DNA from: Cocos nucifera
Taxonomy: Eukaryota; Streptophyta; Magnoliopsida; Arecales; Arecaceae
Assembly (NCBI GenBank): GCA_006176705.1
Contig: QRFJ01005780.1
Span: 1-64,000, forward strand
Direction of reading: 5' to 3'
DNA length: 64,000 nt
In this document: positions 12,863 through 24,887 of the stretch, one piece after another
Position numbering within the stretch: position 1 is the first letter of the stretch
How the letters are laid out: each line of letters opens with the position of its first letter
Translations under genes and position numbers: made by a program
The notes under the pieces: model-generated
Database searches by the model: none
What the model saw: only the letters and a program-made list of their open reading frames with translations
Told to the model about the DNA's origin: nothing

Positions 12863-13608
12863 TCCAAAAAGATCATGAAATAATATGATTAATTTTTATT
12901 TTTTTAGTCATACATACAAAAACCTAATAGACTACTATAGTATGGTAGGGGATAAAATTAATCAAAACTAAATGAACATTTCATATTGCACGTGAGTCCA
13001 CCAAGTCAAATATAAGTGTGATAAGATAATAAAAGCAGGTTCTTCGGCAGCAAAGAGACATTGAAAAAATTGAAAAAAAGAAAGAGGATAAAAAAAAAAG
13101 GAAGACAAGATGAAAAAGATAAGAAAAGGTAAAAAAGAAGAAGCAAAATAGAGAAAACAGAGAAAAAACTGAGCTAAGAAGAGGGAACAAGAGGACTAAT
13201 GGTGAAGTAATGGAAGGGAAAAAGGGAAATAAAGAACTGGAATAATAAGGGCAAAAGGAAAGATCATTTGAAAGAGAGAGAGGGGAGATAAATTGTATGG
13301 TGAGATGAGGGCTTATGAATTAGGAAAGTTATGACATACATAATGTCATTTTCACTCCCATATGACAAGTTACAAACATTCAAAACTGATAGAAAGCGGG
13401 AAGTCGGCGACAGAAAAGAGAAGGGGTTGAAGTAATATTTATTCATGATTACCTAATTGGAAATTGCCGATGCAGTTGCACCATTCTAGGCACCTAGGTG
13501 GACCACCTAGACACCTAAGCAGTGATTTTGACAACCTTGGCTTCTCTTGTTCAAATTTTAAAATAACCTACACCATCCTGTGCCCTGAATTAGTTTTCTT
13601 TGATCTAG
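12863..13608. other. Intergenic, strongly purine-biased
   Basis: No gene. 13050-13270 is almost uninterrupted A/G on the plus strand, rich in AAAGAAGA words. 13494-13510 is an odd palindrome (CTAGGTGG-A-CCACCTAG) inside a CACCTAGG-rich patch, likely the edge of another dispersed repeat abutting the FMT-like pseudogene. Confidence 0.6.
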
Positions 13609-13994
13609 TTTGAATTACCGGATGATGCAAGGATTCGAGTAAAAAAGGTTGCAGTCATTCATAATTTGTGCCAAAAGGTAAAGTCTATTATTATTGTTAG
13701 CTTTTTTTCTTACCATACCCCATTGATAATGCACGTCCATTTGACACCACATTGTAATTTTACGGAGTATGATTGGAATTCTCAATGCAGCTTTTGATTA
13801 TAAATCATTAGATCTTGATGCCGTCACGTTCATATCTCAACCTTTAGCATTTCTATATAAACCTTGTTAGATGTTTTAAAACATTTAGCAAGGAATTGAC
13901 CTTACTGATTATTCATTGCATGCATACATCCATGCACACAAACATCCATAGGGATACCGGTGTTTCCATGTCAAATTCTTGAAGATCCCGTCTT

Positions 13995-13997
<3 letters not shown>

Positions 13998-14027
<30 letters not shown>
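13998..14027. repeat. T30 homopolymer in pseudogene intron
   Basis: Thirty consecutive T in the first intron of the FMT-like pseudogene. The lysine-rich minus-strand ORF crossing it is an artefact. Confidence 0.9.
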
Positions 14028-14028
<1 letters not shown>

Positions 14029-15509
14029 AACACTTCGATGCTTGAAACTTGTCTCAATAGTTTTTTATTTTTTAATCCAGGTTTTTGCATGGTTTGTTTG
14101 ATGGTGCTGTCATGATGCCCTTGTCTTTCAACATTGATGTTGCAACTTTTAGAATTTTGCGGTGGCAGAGCCTGTGCATCATGCATACTCTCTTTGTGAC
14201 AGGTAGGAGTAACAATTGCTGCATGTAAATTTGATCTTGATTCTTCAGCACCATTTCAAACCTTGGATATTCCAAATCTCCAACCAGTTGTGAAGCACTC
14301 AGTTCCAGTGTGCTCAGAAACAAGGAATCTCATGCAAGCAGGAAAAGCCCAACTGGCTGAGGTATGTGAGATGAATTTTTTTGAGACATTTCGTCTTATA
14401 GCATGATCTTGCAAGAGTATTTTTAAGTGCGAGTCTGTGTGCCTGTGTCATGCATGCCTGTTAAGCAAGATATGGACTCGACCGATCTATGTGAGCAACT
14501 TTTTTGGGTATATAATTTCTAGTTTGCAGATGCGATATGTAATATGATCTTCTCATGTTTCAGGGATTGCTAAATGAAGCCTACACACTTTTTTCTGAAG
14601 CATTTTCTATGCTTCAACAAGTAGGATGTTTTCCATTCCTCTTACTTTTATTTGGATTTCTCTTCTGGAGTTTTTTCTTACTTGGTCGGCCATGGTTTGC
14701 AGATTGCAGGTCCTATGCACCAGGATGTTGCTGACTGCTGTGGTATGATCCTAATCCTTTTTGATGTCTCTTGAGAAAATAGTGCCCATCTAGCACTGAC
14801 AGTTAAGACATTATGTAATACATGTATACATTTATGAATATGTAAATGACATACTTATTTTTCTGTCGCTGACCTATGGACAACTTCGTTAAAAATGGCA
14901 TGTCTTCCAAACGTTGGAGTGTGCCTGATAGATGAAAAGGATTTTGTGTTCACGTAATGAACAAATCAGAATGCCATATGTGCATCATAAATTTCATGCT
15001 GCCAAGTGTCATATAGTGCCTATGCCAGATGTCACTGTTTTGAGTCTAAGGTCAACATCATCTGCTAGTGATATATTATCTTTTTTTTTTGGAAACCCAA
15101 ATTTTACTGTGATGAACTGTAAGTTATATGAGAAATACTCCATGTACCTAATGTAACCGTGAAGTATTTATATTTCCCTCATAGTTTATTGAGGTGTAGT
15201 AGTAAAAATGGGCTTTTCTCTCTGGAGTCTTGAGCTGTTATTGAGGTTTCTTTTCGTACTAGAGTGCTCCCTAAGATGGATAAAACATTTATTCATGATT
15301 ATTTCCATGACCTCCTGTTCTTCATATCATGTGTTGCTTGTTTTTCAGCTACCCTGCAATGGTTCTATATCATGCTGGCGACATGGCAGGAGCCATAGTG
15401 CAGCAGCACAAAGAACTAATAATAAATGAGTGCTGTCTCGGTCTAGATTATCCTGATACTGCACACAGGCACAAACCTATTCTTGTACTACTTATTATCC
15501 TAACTAATC

Positions 15510-15790
15510 ATATTAAGGTTTTACGTACCGATACCGAACACCATGCCGATTGCTGATCGATATGGTATGGTACCGGTCCGTACCATACCGACCGATAACA
15601 AATAATTCAAAAAAAGGCTTGTATCGATCCATACCATATCGAATCGTACCGAACCGGATGGATCCATATTTTTTTAATTTTTTTCTCCGGGTTTTAATTT
15701 CCACGAGCCGGTTGGGCTCCGGTTCGGTTCAGAACGCCCCGAATCGGGCGGTTCGGGTCGGCTCCGTAAACCATGCATCACATCTTTTAA
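15510..15790. repeat. GGTACCG-rich dispersed repeat in pseudogene intron
   Basis: Lies between exon blocks 15349-15468 and 15835-16144. Rich in GGTACC, CCATACC and CCGGTTCGG words. The arms GGTATGGTAC (15564-15573) and GTACCATACC (15580-15589) form a perfect 10-bp inverted repeat. Composition is higher in CpG than the flanking intron, suggesting a later insertion. The family is not identified. Confidence 0.55.
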
Positions 15791-18472
15791 ATCTACATTT
15801 GACTCAGCTGCTGTAACCTTGGGTTATTCTACAGCTACAGAAACAAAGCTCTGTTCTACCGTGGCCTCAATCAGACCGAACTTGCTCCGCAGCATATGTC
15901 TCAAATGTTGCTTCTGCTAAGTTTGTCGTCAGGGCCTGATCATCCTGATGTTGCAGCAACTTTCACAAATGTCGCTGTGACGTACCAGGATATTGGGAAT
16001 ATGAATATTGCACTCTGTTATTTGCAAGAAGCACAAAAAAAGAATGAGCAGCTTCTTGGTCCCGAGCATACTCAAACTGATGTGTGTCGCCATGCTCTTG
16101 CCATTGCATTTAACCGTATGGGTGCCTATAAACTTTCTATTCAGGCATGTAAATTGAATCTTAAAGCACTAGTCATTGGACTAATTAAGGATATGATATT
16201 TTTATGATACTGACCATTTCTTCTTATGGCAGCACGAAAAGAAAACTTATGGATTTTTGTTAAGCAACTTGGGGAGGAGGATTCAACAACAAAAGATTCA
16301 GAAAATTGGATAAAGAGATTTAAAATTTAAAATTGCATGAGCAGCAGGTAAATGCGAGTTTCAGCACTTCCAAGCATGGTCACAAAAACTAGGCTGTGCA
16401 TTAAATCAGGAAGATGACAATATTGTTATCTAATTCTAATGTTACGTGGGATAACTTGGCAGCTGGAAATTCTGTTATTGGACCAGTACTATTGTACAAA
16501 TGATAAGTGTTATACTATGTGGAAACAAATGAAAACAAGTGAATAACTACTGAACAAAACAGGAGAAGAGAATTTAAAAAATAAACTTTTTTTAAGAAAT
16601 AAACTATTGATTTATTAGAATGATTTGGGGACCATTTGCATATCTCACTGGAGCGATAAATCAGATGACTAACACTCTATGAAAAAATTAATGAGGAAAC
16701 TGAAAATATATCGACCAAGTGTATTACCGGAGGTTCAAGGAGCAATTCATGTGTTCAAGAACACTAAGTAATGCTTTTCTGTTTCGATATCATCTTTTAA
16801 CATGGATTGGTAGGTGATATTTTAGCATTTTGTTGTTAAGAATGTGTGACTCTTTTACCTGTTCCTCAAGATAAATGCATAGATAGATATTGTTTACTTA
16901 TAAGATCATTTTAATCTGTTTCACCTTTTCTTTCTCCCTTGCAACAAGGTGTTAAGCATTACAATTTTCTCCGATATTCAGGCCATTGCCTTTTTAGTTT
17001 ATGAGATTTTCATGGTAACATCCATCAGAATCTGTTCAAGATAATGTGAAGAGAAACAGTCTGTCATACATTTTAGCTCTATAGATAGGTTTTGAAACTT
17101 TCCTTTTTAGAAATAACTTCTGAATTTTTGATATTATTACTCTAATTGGTGTTGTTCATTAATATCCTGCTCGATCCTATTGTGAGCTTATTTAGAGGTG
17201 GAATCTGTTTTGCTTTTTGCTTTTATATACATGCATAGAAGATGGATTTATTTAAAATTACATTGCTTTGGGCCAGGCAAGTGCACAGAAACAAAAGGGG
17301 CAGGTGGTGAATACAGCTTCTGCCTTAAAGGCTATCGATATTTTGAAGGTATGTCCAAACTTATCTTTATAAAGTTGTATATAGATTTGCTTCAATGTTA
17401 AACTTTAGTTTTTGTTAGTTCCTGTTAAATCATTTGACCCTGAACCGTCTTCCATGGTATAGAGTGGAGCAAATCACATTGCACATGATTAATATTTACA
17501 TTGGATCATTTGGGAAATGTCATAGGAGTCTGTTTCTCCAGTGTTGCAGGGCTGAAACCCAAAAATGATCATAGAATTCTCACAAAGGAATTTTGTAAAG
17601 TTTTAAAATTTCATAGAACGGATGCATGGGTGGATTTACTTCTTCTAGGCCGTAATCGCACAATACAGCCACAGGGTGGATAGTTTTTTTCCTAGCAACA
17701 GATGTTTGCTTTTGTTTGTGGTTATGACTGTATCTAAACCGGTAAAAAGTTGGCTTCAAGATGTACCAATCAAGATTAAGCTGGTTGGATTTTGGTAATT
17801 ATATCAGAAAACTCGTGCAAAATCTGAAAGCCCTTCCCTCTTCATAATAAAGAACAGAGCACTGCACTCTCTGCAATTACTCTAGCGCTTCCCTTGAGAG
17901 TTCATAAATGTAGCTTCAGTTTAATGGTCGTATCTCCTGTTATATTTGGTCCATATCAGGACAGGCACAATATGATTCTAATAATATGCTTCAGCAGGCT
18001 AACCCTGATCTTTTGCAGGCATTCCAGGCTGTGGCTGTGGGGTCTGGAAATACTAGCACATCGTCAGCGAGCAAATCCCTTAATGCATCTATAACTGGTG
18101 AGGCCCTGCCTCGGGGAAGGCATGTCGATGAACGGGCAGCTTGAGCAGCGGCAGAAATCCGAAAGAAAGCTGAAGCTACAGGCCTCATACGCCAGATTGG
18201 TGACCCTGTCCAAGCGCTTCCCCCAGTGAGTCAACTCATTAGCATCATTAACACTGGTGCTGCTGCTTCTGAAGCTCAACCAAATGCCCAGGCAAATGAA
18301 CCCAAGGGGGAGGCAAGCAATAGCTCCACCTTGAATGGTACTTTCAGTTGGCACAAAGGATGCCAATGGGTCAGCTGAGAGCAATGAAGATCGAGCTCCT
18401 GTTGGTTTACGAACTTCTTTAGGTTCTTTGGATTCCAAGAAGCAAAAATCAAAAACACAGGCTGCAGCTTGA

Positions 18473-19735
18473 GTAAGAAAATGGTGGTGTTTTTATCAGC
18501 TAGGCTATATAGCCTTCAGTTTTGGACATGGACGTGATTTTTAAGGATCACAGAGCATTTTATGCTTCATTGGGGGGTAGGTTGATGATAATAAGTGAAG
18601 ATTTTCATTCAGTCGTGAAAATTTTTGTACGATGGCATCAACTGGAGTCATGAACATCCAGATAGACGCTGAAGTTTGTTCGATTGATCAGGTCTTCTCA
18701 TGATTTATTCATTTGAATGCTCTAGATTCTAGCAAAGATCCAACCTCCAGTTGACAATAGGGACTCAACTTGGGTTTCGTTTTGAATAAGTGGTTGATTA
18801 GCCATTTGAATCAAGAAGGCAGATGCAGCAGCCAGACGAGCTTCTCTTCATACAGGTCATCATTACTTTTTAAATGATGTATTTTGTACATTATGTCTGA
18901 AGGACATGGCCAGCAAGGCCTTCTAACTTGTAAAACATGGGATATAGGCCAATTCAACAGTTCTAAAAATATTTATTTTGGAAATGCTCCATTCAAGCGC
19001 TCTTATTAGCCTCTTTTTATTAGCGTTAGTTTTGTTGTTTTAATACCGCTAATATGGTGAGCTTTTTAACCCAGTAGTCTTTCTCCTATGTATGTTGGTT
19101 TAAAGCTCATTTTAGTGAATCAAATGAATTCATTCACATTGAATATTACCCAGTAGCAGCTGTAAAAATAAATTTAGCATTAGGGCCCTTGAATGATTAC
19201 CTGGTCATGGCCCTACTTAACACTGAACCCATGGTATAATTATAGGACAGCTATAATTGAGAATCCATTCCTTACGTGTTCAAAGTGGTGTAGAGAATCA
19301 ATTCCAACTTGGAAAGATCGCCATGACCTTGGTCGGGAGTAAAGAATAAAACAATCCCTTCGGTGTGCTCGGATGGAGTGGAAAAGAGAGGGGTATCTAG
19401 TTAGGAGCCTTCCAAACTGCCCTTCGGAAGAAAAAAAAAAGGGGGGCGGGGAGGTGTGGCGGGGTCCATTGGTTTTTATCTCAAGGGATCCGCAAGTTCC
19501 GGCTCTTACACCTCCCCTTCTTTGCAGGCAAAAAAAAAAAAATATTTTCTCAATTATCTATTTATGCCTTCCTGGTTGTTAGATACATCTCCTATTTGAT
19601 TGGAAGAGAGTCTCATTTCCATTCTGATTCTTAAGAGAAGTGAGAATGCTTTTAATTTTCCAAGATCCAATTCATACTCGTGTCCGATATTTAAAGTTCA
19701 TTCATTTTTTATTACGAACCAAACATATTGGGGGG
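18473..19735. other. Intergenic, 3' flank of the FMT-like pseudogene
   Basis: Up to about 18970 this looks like the former 3' untranslated region and flank of the FMT-like gene. 19428-19470 has an A-run then a G-rich patch. No gene, RNA or element end is recognised before the LTR at 19736. Confidence 0.5.
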
Positions 19736-20429
19736 TGTTGCTCCTAATCTCCTTGCCTGAGGTCAGCTGCTAAGGTGGATGCAGCCGAGGTAAAACCATT
19801 GCTAGAGTTTCGCCTGATCACCTACAAAGAAGTCTTCACCGAGATGTTCTCCAGTGAAAACCATTCAATGTCTAAGTTAGGAGATGGAGAATAATGAGAA
19901 GAGAAAACGACAAGTTGAATTAAATGTATACCTTGAAGGTTCCGGAGCATCTTTATTTATAGAAAAAGAATTGGAGTCATATCCATCTCGGACTCTGATG
20001 ACCTTTCAAATTTATCGTACAGATTGATTTGGATAAGATATTTTTCTTTTTTTGAAAGAATCAATCATGAAGGATTCCTTCCACTTTTTCAATTTAAAAG
20101 AGAGACATATCTGATGGAGAGCTTAGCTCGGTAACAGATGACCTATAATAGATCGTTCGAAATCGTCATTTTGGAGTCCGCTGATAGCTCGTCTGAGGAT
20201 GAAGTGATCTATGATAGGTCATCCAGGGGTGAGGTGATCTATAGTAAGTCATTCGGGGATGAGGTCAACTAGGATTGATCTAAGGAGTAAAAATTACTGC
20301 TAATTTAATAGATCCTATTTTGGCGATCTTCACATATCCCATATACCCATAATTCAATAAACATCATCTCCCATATATCGGCCGAAGATGATGATGCAAC
20401 AGCCGAGGATGAGGTACTGATCCACAACA
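19736..20429 (-). repeat. 3' LTR of element D (intact, 694 bp)
   Basis: Uninterrupted LTR that serves as the empty site for the CACTA insertion in its partner. It contains three or four copies of the 30-bp unit (GATGAGGTGATCTATGATAG type, about 20195-20275) that is greatly expanded in the other LTR. Confidence 0.8.
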
Positions 20430-21149
20430 TATGCCCCCCATTCTCGAGGCCAAACTTTCGATAGATCGACTAAAGAGAGTACCGATCTGAGGTCAAGGCT
20501 GAATTTGTCGAGCTATTCCTTATCGACACGTGTCAAAGATCGGCGATCTAAGATGAACCATCTTTAAATCTGGATCATCGATTCATTGGATCCATGGGAG
20601 CCACATCTTGACCTATCATGAGATGCCACTTGTCAAACATCGGATGGGGAAAGTAAATCGACAATAGATCAGAGTTGTTCAAGCTTCTATAAATAGGACC
20701 GCTATAATTTTATTTTTATTATTTCTATTATTATGGGAAAAAACTCTACCGCTTGTATTTTCGGAGAGGTTACTCGATCAAAGCCAATCTATCGTCGACC
20801 CCATCTTCATCCCTCGTTCACTCGACCGCATCATTCTATAGGTTAGTCCTCTTCGACCGTGCTGAAGCCAATGAATCTTATGCTCCATCACTTGAGCATG
20901 TCCGGCTTAATATAAGTCGGTCCATTTTATGGAGCTTGGCATTTGCTGAGGTATTTTTATATTGGACCGACCAAATATTGTAAAAATTATTCCTTTAATG
21001 AATGCATTACCTTTCATCAATGAGTTTGATTTCCAATCTTCACTAGGTGTAGACGATCATGGATATTGATATTCAATAGGCAAACGATCGTAATTTAGAT
21101 CATCTTCTATGTTAGGAAAAATAGATTGGATGGAGATACCAAACGCTCC

Positions 21150-21860
21150 TCAGTTATGATCGAGGAATGGGTACAAGAACTGAATGAAGACCCATACCAT
21201 TCTTCGGTCGAGGCCGAGGAGCATGTGATGGAAATCCACATGGACAAGTGTATTGTTCCTTGGATGGAGATCTGCATGGAGACGTGTTTCGTTCCTCAGC
21301 CATGATCAAGAGATGCATGATGGAGAACTATATGGAGATGCATACTATTCCTCGACCATGGTCGAGGAGCGCATGGTGAAAGTCCGCATGGATACTCGTA
21401 TCACTCTTCGATCGTGGTCGAGAAGTGCACGATAGAGAACCACATGGAGATCCTTATGGAGATGCATACTGTTTCTCGATCGAGATCGAGGACCACCCAT
21501 TGGAGATCTGCATGAAGATGCATAGCATTTTTCAATAGTGACTGAAGAGCGCACAATGGAGATCTGCATGAAGATGCGTACCATTCCTTGACCATGGCTG
21601 AAGAGCATGCGATAGAGATATGCATGGAGATGTGTATCATTCTCAATCATGGCTGAGGAGCACACGATGAAGATCTGCATAGAGATGCATACCACTCCCC
21701 AGGCATGGTCGAGGAGCACGTGATTAAGATTTGCATGGAGATGCATACTATTCCTCAGCCATGGCTGAGAAGTATGTGATGGAGATCCATATGAAAATGC
21801 ATACCATTCCTCGATCATGGCCGAGGATCGTGCATTAGAGATCTACATGGACAATATTAT
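21150..21860. repeat. Tandem array with 16-bp palindrome core
   Basis: About twelve units, period 56-57 bp in the regular part (21462, 21516, 21573, 21629, 21685, 21741 and 21797 mark successive unit starts). Each carries a form of CTCGGCCATGGCCGAG followed by GATGGAGATCTGCATGGAGA. Two cores are perfect palindromes with different letters: CTCGACCATGGTCGAG (21351-21366) and CTCAGCCATGGCTGAG (21754-21769). Confidence 0.8.
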
Positions 21861-22445
21861 GGAGAGCACATTTCACACCTTGTTTATGAGGAGCGCATGT
21901 TATTTCAAAGAACACATGTCATACAAAGAAAATTCTTTATTATTAATAAAAAATCATAATTCAAGGATGGTAGATATGCAAGTTGTTAGCGTTCCAAGTC
22001 CTGTGAATCAAGATTTCGTCTAGTCGACAAAGATAATAGACTCCTGGCTGAACTTATTTCAACAATACGGTATGGGCCTTCCCTGTTCGATGCTAGGTTT
22101 GATCTTTTGGTCAGACAAGAAACTTCAGCTCAGCAAAGAACAAACCGTCGGGTGAGGAATGATTTTACTTTGACTCAAAAATTATAATAGCAAATTACTC
22201 TTTGTTGATAGTTGGCCATCCCAACCCATGCTCGGATCAGAGGTGTGATGGTCGAGCTCCCCCCAAGAGATCATTCGAAGAAGGATTTTTCTAGATTGGT
22301 GATGGTGGTGCATTGGTCGGCTAGACGTTATTGGTTCGCCTTCCACTGGAATGTTGCAATGTGTTCGATGCGCCCCTTCATATCTTTATAGTTTTTTGAT
22401 GGTGAGCTTTCTCCTCCCAAAACTGGATCTTGAAATCAATTGAGT

Positions 22446-22463
22446 CCCTTCCTTTAGCGCCAA
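22446..22463 (-). other. Primer-binding site of element D
   Basis: Minus strand reads TTGGCGCTAAAGGAAGGG one base after the end of the right (5') LTR. It is closely related to the site of gypsy element F at 30261-30281. Confidence 0.65.
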
Positions 22464-22464
22464 G

Positions 22465-22529
22465 TGTTGCTCCTGATCTCTCCACTTGAGGTCGGTTGCT
22501 GAGGTGGATGTAGCTGAGATGAAACCACT
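22465..22529 (-). repeat. 5' LTR of element D, left piece
   Basis: TGTTGCTCCTGATCTC through ATGAAACCACT, matching 19736-19800, then cut by the CACTA terminus at 22530. The rest resumes at 34002. Confidence 0.8.
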
Positions 22530-22554
22530 CACTACTATAGAACAGGGCTACGAC

Positions 22555-22975
22555 AGCAGTTACGAACCACTACCGTAGCCAAAAAAATTACTGCTATAGA
22601 CTATAGCAGCGGTTAGCTAACCGTTGCCACTGCAGCCATCACCATAGGTCTATGGCAGTGGTTGTTGCAGCAGTTTTCGAAACCACTGTCATAAAGTGCC
22701 TATTGCAGTAGTTCCTAAATCGCTGCCATAGGCTTATCTATGGCAGTAATTATAAAACTGCTGTCATAAACAGCGATTATAAAATCACTATCATAGACAG
22801 CGATTATAAAATCACTATCATAGACAGCGGTTATGTAACCGCTGTCATAGATAGTAGTTATGTAATCGCTGTCATAGGTCTAATGTAGTTATATAACCGC
22901 TGTCATAGGTCTAATATAACGATTGACATATTACCTATGATAGTGGTTGGCACGTCTACGACAGCGATTTTTAAA
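22555..22975. repeat. Left subterminal repeats of the CACTA element
   Basis: More than a dozen 12-16 bp motifs (CTATGGCAGCGGTT, TAACCGCTGTCATAG and variants) alternate in direct and inverted orientation. GACAGCGGTTA and TAACCGCTGTC at 22823-22846 form an 11-bp-arm palindrome around TG. In En/Spm such motifs are binding sites for the regulatory protein TNPA; the same role here is an inference. Confidence 0.8.
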
Positions 22976-23135
22976 TAATTAAAAAAATATAAAATTTTTA
23001 ATATTTTATATATTTTATCTATTAAATGTAGAGATATATAATATTAAAAAATATTATAAATATAAAAATATTTTTGAAATGCTAAAATTTTATTATCAAA
23101 TAAAATTTATTATAATATTTTTTAAAATATATATA

Positions 23136-24806
23136 TTAAAAGTCTTCTAAATCTATATCATCATCATCATTGAAAGATGGAGCACGAGCCAGAGCCAGAG
23201 CTGAAATATGGGCCAACATATCCTCAAAGCCTATAAAGGTACCTCCAAAATGTGCACTGAGCGTCAACACCATGTCTCTCACGATGTTCTTCAGATGAGA
23301 TGTACGCTCCTCAGCCCAATCTGTCCATGTCGTAGCATGATCTGTCCGTGCCAATGCCTCTTCAAGCTCCTCCCAACTGACAGTACCAAAAGCCTATGAA
23401 GAGATACTCGCCTCAAATCAATAGCTGGTCGACGTATGTTCGGGCCTACATCGGATCCTCCCAAAGTGCTCAAGCCCCAAGACCTAAGATAGATGATCAT
23501 GGAGGTCAGAGATATCCAGGCCCTCGCTCGCGAGCGTATCTAACTGATCCTGTAATTATAAATTTAAATAAAATTTTATATAAAATACTATAATATTAAT
23601 CATATATACTAATATATTTAATACTTACAAAAATCCTTTCGATCGCAACATTCATCGGCCTGCCCTTCTTATTCGTACGGCTGAATCAAAAGATCTCGCT
23701 ATAGCTGGGCATCACTCTATCTCTCATTAGCTATAACAATAGATCAGTTTATCAAAAATATATAAAAAAATATATCTTAATTTATTTAGTAAGATTTAGA
23801 ATTTATTATATCTCTATGCATACGACTGGCCATAGACTTACGGTCGAGAGTGTGAGTATACTCCTGGACTACCCAATTCTTTCGATTCTGATGGAAGATA
23901 GTCTAATAAGTATTCAAATAAATAATAAATATTTAAAAAATATTTAAATATAATTTTAAATATATTAAAAAATTTAAAAATTAGTAATTTTATCTCAAAC
24001 TCTTAGCTCCTCTAATGTGTAACCATTCTCTCCCACTAACTTGGAGGACAGTCTTATATTCAAGAAACAAGCTCCTTTGGAGTATCTTATCGATGCTCGA
24101 GCCATCCTCTATGGAGCTTGACCTTGTAGTCCTGGTATAACTCCTCGATCTTTTTCAGTTGGACATCTCGAGTCCTTTTGTGATCAAAAAAATCATACCT
24201 TCTCTGTACAAAGTTATCAAAAGTCAGTTACAAAATTATTCTAATCAAATATAGTGTAAACATGTAAAATACATAAATATAATTAAAATATACTTACCCA
24301 TATCTTTTTTCACATCCAATTTCTGATAGTATCATCCATCAATCGCCAATCTTTGGGCTCTACGGAAATAATATCTGACCACCTCACAAGCACTCCAAAA
24401 AAAAATACATCTCCCGTGCGATCTTTCCTCCGTATCATACTGCACCATCAGTTGATGCTGGTGGTTTCACACATGCGCCATACGTATGGGACCATAAAAT
24501 ATCCAACTTGATGATGCACCTGCAATGAAAATATGTTATACAAATATATAAGTATACAAATATTATATAAAAAATAAATAAATAATATAATAAAAATATA
24601 CACTCAGATGCCAGTGGAATAGCATGTGTCGAAGATGTGGATGATGGTGGAGGTTCAGATGTCGATGGAGTAGATGTCGATAGTGGAGGTCTCTGAGCAA
24701 TCGATGCGAAGGTGGATAGAGTATGCTCCGATTGCTCCTTAGATGCTAAACTCCGCGTAACCCGCCGAGAGATAGGGGTGAAAGCTAAACGATATTTCGA
24801 TGCCAT
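23136..24806 (-). pseudogene. CACTA-encoded Ptta/En/Spm-type protein (Transposase_24), decayed
   Basis: Starts at ATG 24806 (MASKYRLAFTPISRRVTRS) with a Ser/Thr/Pro-rich stretch, ending exon-like near 24600. Later blocks give RWSDIISVEPKDWRLM (about 24385-24320), RRYDFFDHKRTRDVQLKKI (near 24200-24140), NRKNWVVQEYTHTLDRKSM (near 23890-23830), PSYSEIF with TNKKGRPMNVAIERIF (near 23730-23630), and a C-terminal block ending DDDDIDLEDF at 23136. These follow the order of the Transposase_24 domain. The AT-rich gaps look like introns. Stops within blocks (for example after RNWM, and after WLEHR) indicate decay. The domain assignment is from motif memory. Confidence 0.65.
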
Positions 24807-24887
24807 TGTGACCTACAACATTAATGAATATTAATCAATATAACATGTTGAATAATAATCAAAGATATGCCTAGATACCATCCGTAC

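Larger units (their letters stand above)
13609..18472 (+). pseudogene. FMT: FRIENDLY/CLU mitochondrial-clustering protein, C-terminal third, decayed
   Basis: The intact plant protein is a cytosolic CLU-family factor needed for normal mitochondrial distribution; its C-terminal part holds tetratricopeptide repeats. Nine exon-like blocks follow in order: 13609-13677, 14203-14361, 14564-14620, 14703-14742, 15349-15468, 15835-16144, 16233-16347, 17277-17348 and about 17998-18472. They encode, for example, FELPDDARIRV, PVVKHSVPVC, AYTLFSEAFSMLQQ, GDMAGAIVQQHKELIIN, SSGPDHPDVAATF, LGPEHTQT, AIAFNRMGAYKLSIQ, TKDSENWIK, ALKAIDILK and GEALPRGR. Introns are retained, so it is not a processed copy. Lesions: a lost base at the 14742/15349 junction, two frame slips in 16233-16347, TGA for Arg at 18142, and a frame slip near 18340-18352. 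Two introns start with GC. The N-terminal two thirds are absent. A live gene with assembly errors is the alternative. Confidence 0.8.
20430..22464 (-). other. Non-coding internal region of element D
   Basis: Begins at the polypurine tract and ends at the primer-binding site (minus strand). It holds a G-box palindrome GACACGTGTC (20524-20533), a plus-strand TATA-like CTATAAATAGG (about 20691) followed by a promoter-like stretch to about 21060, and a palindrome-cored array (21150-21860). The 60-157 codon ORFs here come from the array and match no family I know. Confidence 0.6.

Noticed and set aside
12981..13446. Small minus-strand ORFs rich in Phe/Ser/Leu
   Set aside because: They translate a purine-rich strand bias; no hydrophobic-segment pattern or homologue supports a gene.
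13609..18472. Annotating the FMT-like region as a functional gene
   Set aside because: A stop in place of Arg, several frame slips, two altered splice donors and absence of the first two thirds argue for a pseudogene; assembly error remains possible.
20753..20983. 76-codon plus-strand ORF after a TATA-like box in element D
   Set aside because: No recognisable domain, and inside a non-coding retroelement interior.
21345..21818. 157-codon minus-strand ORF
   Set aside because: Lies in the palindrome-cored tandem array of element D and merely repeats its unit.
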